A stretch of DNA of 8,399 bases, from positions 1 through 8,399 of the forward strand of contig CAIXXI010000245.1 in assembly GCA_903923345.1 (NCBI GenBank), written 5' to 3'. The position numbers and the translations under genes were made by a program. The notes beneath the pieces were generated by a model, which was given only the letters and a program-made list of their open reading frames with translations, made no database searches and had not been told where the DNA came from. The stretch is from an uncultured Burkholderiales bacterium (lineage in GTDB: Bacteria; Pseudomonadota; Gammaproteobacteria; Burkholderiales; Burkholderiaceae_E). Every line of letters starts with the position of its first letter. The stretch's first letter is position 1. Shown piece after piece: positions 6,238 through 8,399 of the stretch.

Positions 6238-6385
6238 CTGCAGACGTTTTCTCGCCTGCAGTCCGACCCCGGTCAAATGGGGTGAATCGACCCGCAGCAA
6301 TGCGGATTCCGTTGCCCCATCACAGGATGGGTCGACTGCCAGGCGCTCTGGTCGCGGAGACCTGGCTTATTGAAAAGGAGTTGCG
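6238..6385 (+). promoter_or_regulatory. Structured leader region of rplY
   Basis: The stretch between the prs terminator and the rplY ATG is rich in inverted repeats: two CCTGCAG copies (6237-6243, 6255-6261); ACCCC/GGGGT (6266-6270, 6279-6283); TCGACCC/GGGTCGA (6287-6293, 6329-6335), which encloses the bulged hairpin GCAA(TG)CGG-ATT-CCGTTGC (6297-6315); CCCATC-ACAG-GATGGG (6316-6331), which competes with the outer stem; and GCCAGG/CCTGGC (6338-6343, 6361-6366) just before the ribosome binding site. No convincing -35/-10 pair was found; TCAAAT at 6273-6278 is a weak -10 candidate. Autogenous control of rplY translation has been described in E. coli, so an RNA leader here is plausible, but I recognise no named motif. 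Confidence 0.4.
6374..6380 (+). promoter_or_regulatory. Strong Shine-Dalgarno of rplY
   Basis: AAAGGAG lies five bases before the rplY ATG. It is the only clear, well-spaced Shine-Dalgarno before a gene in this window and fixes the rplY start. It follows directly after the GCCAGG/CCTGGC stem, so folding upstream could affect its access. Confidence 0.85.
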
Positions 6386-7018
6386 ATGAAAGTTGTCGCC
6401 AAAGCACGTACTGCGCAAGGATCGGGTGCGAGCCGCCGACTGCGCCATGCCGCGAAAGTTCCCGGCATCATCTACGGTGGAAACACCGAGCCCGCCTCGA
6501 TCGAGATCGATCACAACCCGCTGTATCACTCACTTCGGGTCGAAGCCTTCCATTCGTCCATCCTGGACATGGAACTCGACGGCAAGACCGAAAAAGTGCT
6601 GCTGCGTGATGTCCAGTGGCATGCCTACAAACCGCAAGTCATGCATGTCGACTTCCAGCGCGTTGCCGCTGACCAGAAGATCCACATGAAAGTGCCGCTG
6701 CACTTCATCAATCAGGACACCTCGCCTGCGGTGAAGATCACGGCAGCAATCGTGAGCCATGTGCTCACCGAAATCGATGTCAGCTGCCTGCCGGCCCACT
6801 TGCCCGAGTTCATCACGGTCGACCTGGCCAACCTCACCGCCGGCCATCCGCTGCACCTGAACGATGTGACCTTGCCCGAGGGGGTCACACCCATCGTCCA
6901 CGGCAACCCCAACCCGGTGCTGGTCATCGCGACGGTGAAGGGTGGCGCCGCGGAAGGCGAGGAACCGGCAGCCGCTGCCAAGGCTGCTCCGGCCGCCAAG
7001 GCGCCTGCGAAGAAGTAA
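6386..7018 (+). CDS. rplY: Ribosomal protein bL25, long CTC/TL5 form
   Basis: A 210-residue protein of the two-domain bL25 type (general stress protein CTC / TL5), not the 94-residue form of E. coli. The N-terminal domain (about 1-92) binds 5S rRNA in the large subunit and shows the conserved GSGASRRLRHAAKVPGIIYG, FHSSILDMEL, VLLRDVQWHAYKPQVMHVDF and QRV segments. The C-terminal beta domain (about 93-185) has KVPLHFINQDTSPAVK, EIDVSCLPAHLPEFITVDL and LPEGVTP. Residues 186-210 are an Ala/Pro/Lys tail, probably disordered and RNA-contacting, common in betaproteobacterial copies. It is preceded by a strong Shine-Dalgarno and a structured leader and followed by a strong terminator, so it is probably a separate transcription or control unit inside the prs-pth cluster. 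Confidence 0.97.
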   Translation: MKVVAKARTAQGSGASRRLRHAAKVPGIIYGGNTEPASIEIDHNPLYHSLRVEAFHSSILDMELDGKTEKVLLRDVQWHAYKPQVMHVDFQRVAADQKIHMKVPLHFINQDTSPAVKITAAIVSHVLTEIDVSCLPAHLPEFITVDLANLTAGHPLHLNDVTLPEGVTPIVHGNPNPVLVIATVKGGAAEGEEPAAAAKAAPAAKAPAKK

Positions 7019-7032
7019 GCCTCAAACGACGC

Positions 7033-7057
7033 CGAGGGCCGGTTCATCCGGACCTCG
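7033..7057 (+). other. Hairpin in the rplY 3' region
   Basis: CGAGG-G-CCGG (7033-7042), loop TTCAT, CCGG-A-CCTCG (7048-7057): nine pairs with one G-A mismatch. No T-run follows, so it is not itself an intrinsic terminator. It lies 14 nt after the rplY stop and 14 nt before the terminator, and may protect the 3' end of the message. Confidence 0.5.
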
Positions 7058-7071
7058 TGTCGGATGCCAGC

Positions 7072-7098
7072 ACGCCCGGGCTTCGGCCTGGGCGTTTT
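7072..7098 (+). terminator. Intrinsic terminator after rplY
   Basis: ACGCCCGGGC (7072-7081) and GCCTGGGCGT (7086-7095) form a ten-pair stem, one G-U, closed by a C(TTCG)G tetraloop and followed by TTT. The T-run is short (four T, 7095-7098), but the stem and the extra-stable tetraloop make it the best terminator in the window. It separates rplY from pth by transcription level, though read-through into pth is likely since no good pth promoter is seen at 7099-7147. Confidence 0.8.
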
Positions 7099-7147
7099 GC
7101 ACTCTGAGCACGCCCGATGTCCCGCCTGAACGGCCACCTGCAATCCG

Positions 7148-7744
7148 ATGAATGCAATCCGCCTGATCGTCGGTCTGGGCAACCCCGGCACCGAGCATGA
7201 AACCGACCGACACAACGCCGGGTTCTGGTTCGTCGACCAGCTTGCACAGGCCCATGGTGGCAGCTGGCGCACCGAATCCCGATTCTTCGGTGAGGTCGCC
7301 CGCATTGCCATCGACCATCAGGATGTGTGGCTGCTCAAGCCGTCGACCTACATGAACCGTTCAGGCCAGTCGGTTTCGGCGCTGGCCCGCTTTTACCGGA
7401 TCACGGCGGAGGCACTGCTCGTCGCTCACGATGAACTCGATCTGCCTCCGGGTGCGGTGAAGCTCAAGCGCGGCGGCGGCAGCGGCGGTCACAATGGCCT
7501 GAAGGACATCACCTCGGCCATGGGCGGCCCCGACTACTGGAGGCTGCGCATTGGCATCGGTCATCCACGTGACCTCTACCCGGGCCGGCAGGTGATCGAC
7601 TTCGTCCTGGCCAGACCGTCACGCAGCGAGCAAGAATCCATCGACACGCGCATGCGGGCTGCCCTCGACATCATCCCCTTGCTGGTTGCCGGTCAGACCG
7701 AGCGGGCGGGCCAGAAACTGCACACCGCCCCACCGGCCGGATGA
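7148..7744 (+). CDS. pth: Peptidyl-tRNA hydrolase
   Basis: Cleaves the ester bond of peptidyl-tRNAs that fall off ribosomes and so recycles tRNA; an essential cytosolic enzyme. It has 198 residues, normal for bacterial Pth. The catalytic set, each shifted by +2 from E. coli numbering, is complete: N12 in VGLGNPG, H22 in RHNAGF, D95 in VAHDELDLPPG and N116 in GGGSGGHNGLKDI. KPSTYMNRSGQSV and RLRIGIGHP are also conserved. An in-frame TGA at 7127-7129 with no other start codon between shows that the ATG at 7148 is the start, although no Shine-Dalgarno is present. rplY followed by pth is a widely conserved pair in proteobacteria. A VanZ-like gene follows 4 nt after the stop, where betaproteobacteria often have ychF. 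Confidence 0.97.
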   Translation: MNAIRLIVGLGNPGTEHETDRHNAGFWFVDQLAQAHGGSWRTESRFFGEVARIAIDHQDVWLLKPSTYMNRSGQSVSALARFYRITAEALLVAHDELDLPPGAVKLKRGGGSGGHNGLKDITSAMGGPDYWRLRIGIGHPRDLYPGRQVIDFVLARPSRSEQESIDTRMRAALDIIPLLVAGQTERAGQKLHTAPPAG

Positions 7745-7748
7745 GGCC

Positions 7749-8399
7749 GTGACCCTTCCCCCGGCGCGCCGCGCAACCCACGACGCGCAGCCCAAAACAC
7801 AAGGTCTGGCCGACATCGGCGTGCTGGCAGTCGTGCTCGGCATTCTCTACGCAAGCCTGGCCCGGCCTGGGCGCATCGACTGCAGCCAGGCGCTGGCAAC
7901 CCTGCTGCGTGAATCGATGGCGTTGTCAGGGTCGGACCTGATCGGCAATGTGTTTGCCTATCTGCTGCTGGGCGCAAGCGCCGCCCTGGCCTGGCAACAG
8001 CGCCGACATGGCCGACAGCCCACACCGGGTGACCATGCAGCCGCTGCCGCGGTCGCGATCGGGTTGGCGGCACTGCTGTCGTTCTCGATGGAAGCGGCGC
8101 AGTCGTGCCTGAGCGGGCGCACCTCTTCGGCGGTCGACCTGCTCAACAACACGCTCGGTGCCGGCCTGGGCTGGCTCCTGATCGTTCTGGGACACCCGGT
8201 GTGGCACGGGCTGGTGCATCGCTCAAGCGGCAAGGCCATCGACCGACGGCTCCTGGTCGTGGTCGTGCTGGCCAGCCTGGCCTGGTTGATCGCCCAGAGC
8301 GCACCCTGGATCCCTTCATTTGCTGCCGACACCCTCCGCCTGAAGCTGCTCGGTCTGATCACCCAGTCAAAAGACATTGCCAGAACCGGGCAGCTCGAT
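7749..8399 (+). CDS. VanZ-like membrane protein, C-terminus missing (window edge)
   Basis: An open frame of 217 codons from GTG 7749 runs off the right edge without a stop. Hydrophobic segments lie at about 22-38, 62-82, 97-114, 131-146 and 163-184. VanZ-family landmarks are D63-LIGNVFAYLLLG, E115-AAQ, and R124 followed by D130-LLNNTLGAGLG. VanZ proteins are small integral membrane proteins; the founding member gives low-level teicoplanin resistance, but the function of most chromosomal members is unknown, so resistance should not be assumed. The start is only 4 nt after the pth stop, suggesting co-transcription; the GTG keeps the first membrane segment, whereas the next in-frame ATG (codon 57) would lose it. 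A further charged stretch after residue 185 suggests a longer protein than the simple VanZ domain. Family call good, start moderate. Confidence 0.8.
   Translation, partial: MTLPPARRATHDAQPKTQGLADIGVLAVVLGILYASLARPGRIDCSQALATLLRESMALSGSDLIGNVFAYLLLGASAALAWQQRRHGRQPTPGDHAAAAAVAIGLAALLSFSMEAAQSCLSGRTSSAVDLLNNTLGAGLGWLLIVLGHPVWHGLVHRSSGKAIDRRLLVVVVLASLAWLIAQSAPWIPSFAADTLRLKLLGLITQSKDIARTGQLD

Noticed and set aside
6237..6261. CCTGCAG repeated twice as a regulator operator
   Set aside because: CTGCAG is a short palindrome expected often by chance in GC-rich DNA; I recognise no regulator that binds it, so it is listed only as part of the leader.
5131..6300. 389-codon minus-strand frame covering prs
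   Set aside because: It mirrors prs fully; its His/Asp/Gly-rich composition is the usual reverse-frame shadow of a high-GC gene.
7117..7201. Short frame starting at ATG 7117 and overlapping the pth start
   Set aside because: It has no Shine-Dalgarno, is under 30 codons, resembles nothing and overlaps a well-supported pth start in another frame.

Overview
The window looks like a chromosomal housekeeping region of a GC-rich proteobacterium, most likely a betaproteobacterium. The evidence is the gene order (mutM divergent from a TPR lipoprotein gene, then lolB, ispE, tRNA-Gln, prs, rplY and pth), the two-domain L25/CTC form of rplY, and Prs and IspE sequences of betaproteobacterial type. I cannot fix the genus from sequence alone. 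No mobile element, CRISPR array, rRNA gene or replication origin was seen.

Left part, minus strand: a dynamin-like GTPase (cut by the left edge) lies downstream of mutM, the formamidopyrimidine-DNA glycosylase gene. An 88-bp divergent spacer (1753-1840) separates mutM from the plus-strand genes.

Middle and right, plus strand: a TPR-repeat lipoprotein gene overlaps lolB (outer-membrane lipoprotein receptor). Then come ispE (isoprenoid synthesis), tRNA-Gln(UUG), prs (PRPP synthetase), a probable terminator, a structured leader, rplY (ribosomal protein bL25/CTC), a strong terminator, pth (peptidyl-tRNA hydrolase), and a VanZ-like membrane protein gene cut by the right edge. Together these genes supply the cell envelope (lipoprotein insertion, isoprenoid precursors), nucleotide precursors (PRPP) and translation (tRNA-Gln, bL25, Pth).

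Most of the window is ordinary core genome. The points worth a second look are: (1) the last third of ispE switches abruptly to atypical codon use in a tract ending at the tRNA gene; (2) the ispE stop codon lies inside the tRNA-Gln D-loop, so tRNA processing should cut the ispE message before its stop; (3) the 190-nt prs-rplY gap has many inverted repeats and ends in a strong Shine-Dalgarno, making it a candidate bL25 leader; (4) a VanZ-like gene sits 4 nt behind pth. I found no clearly new multi-gene system.
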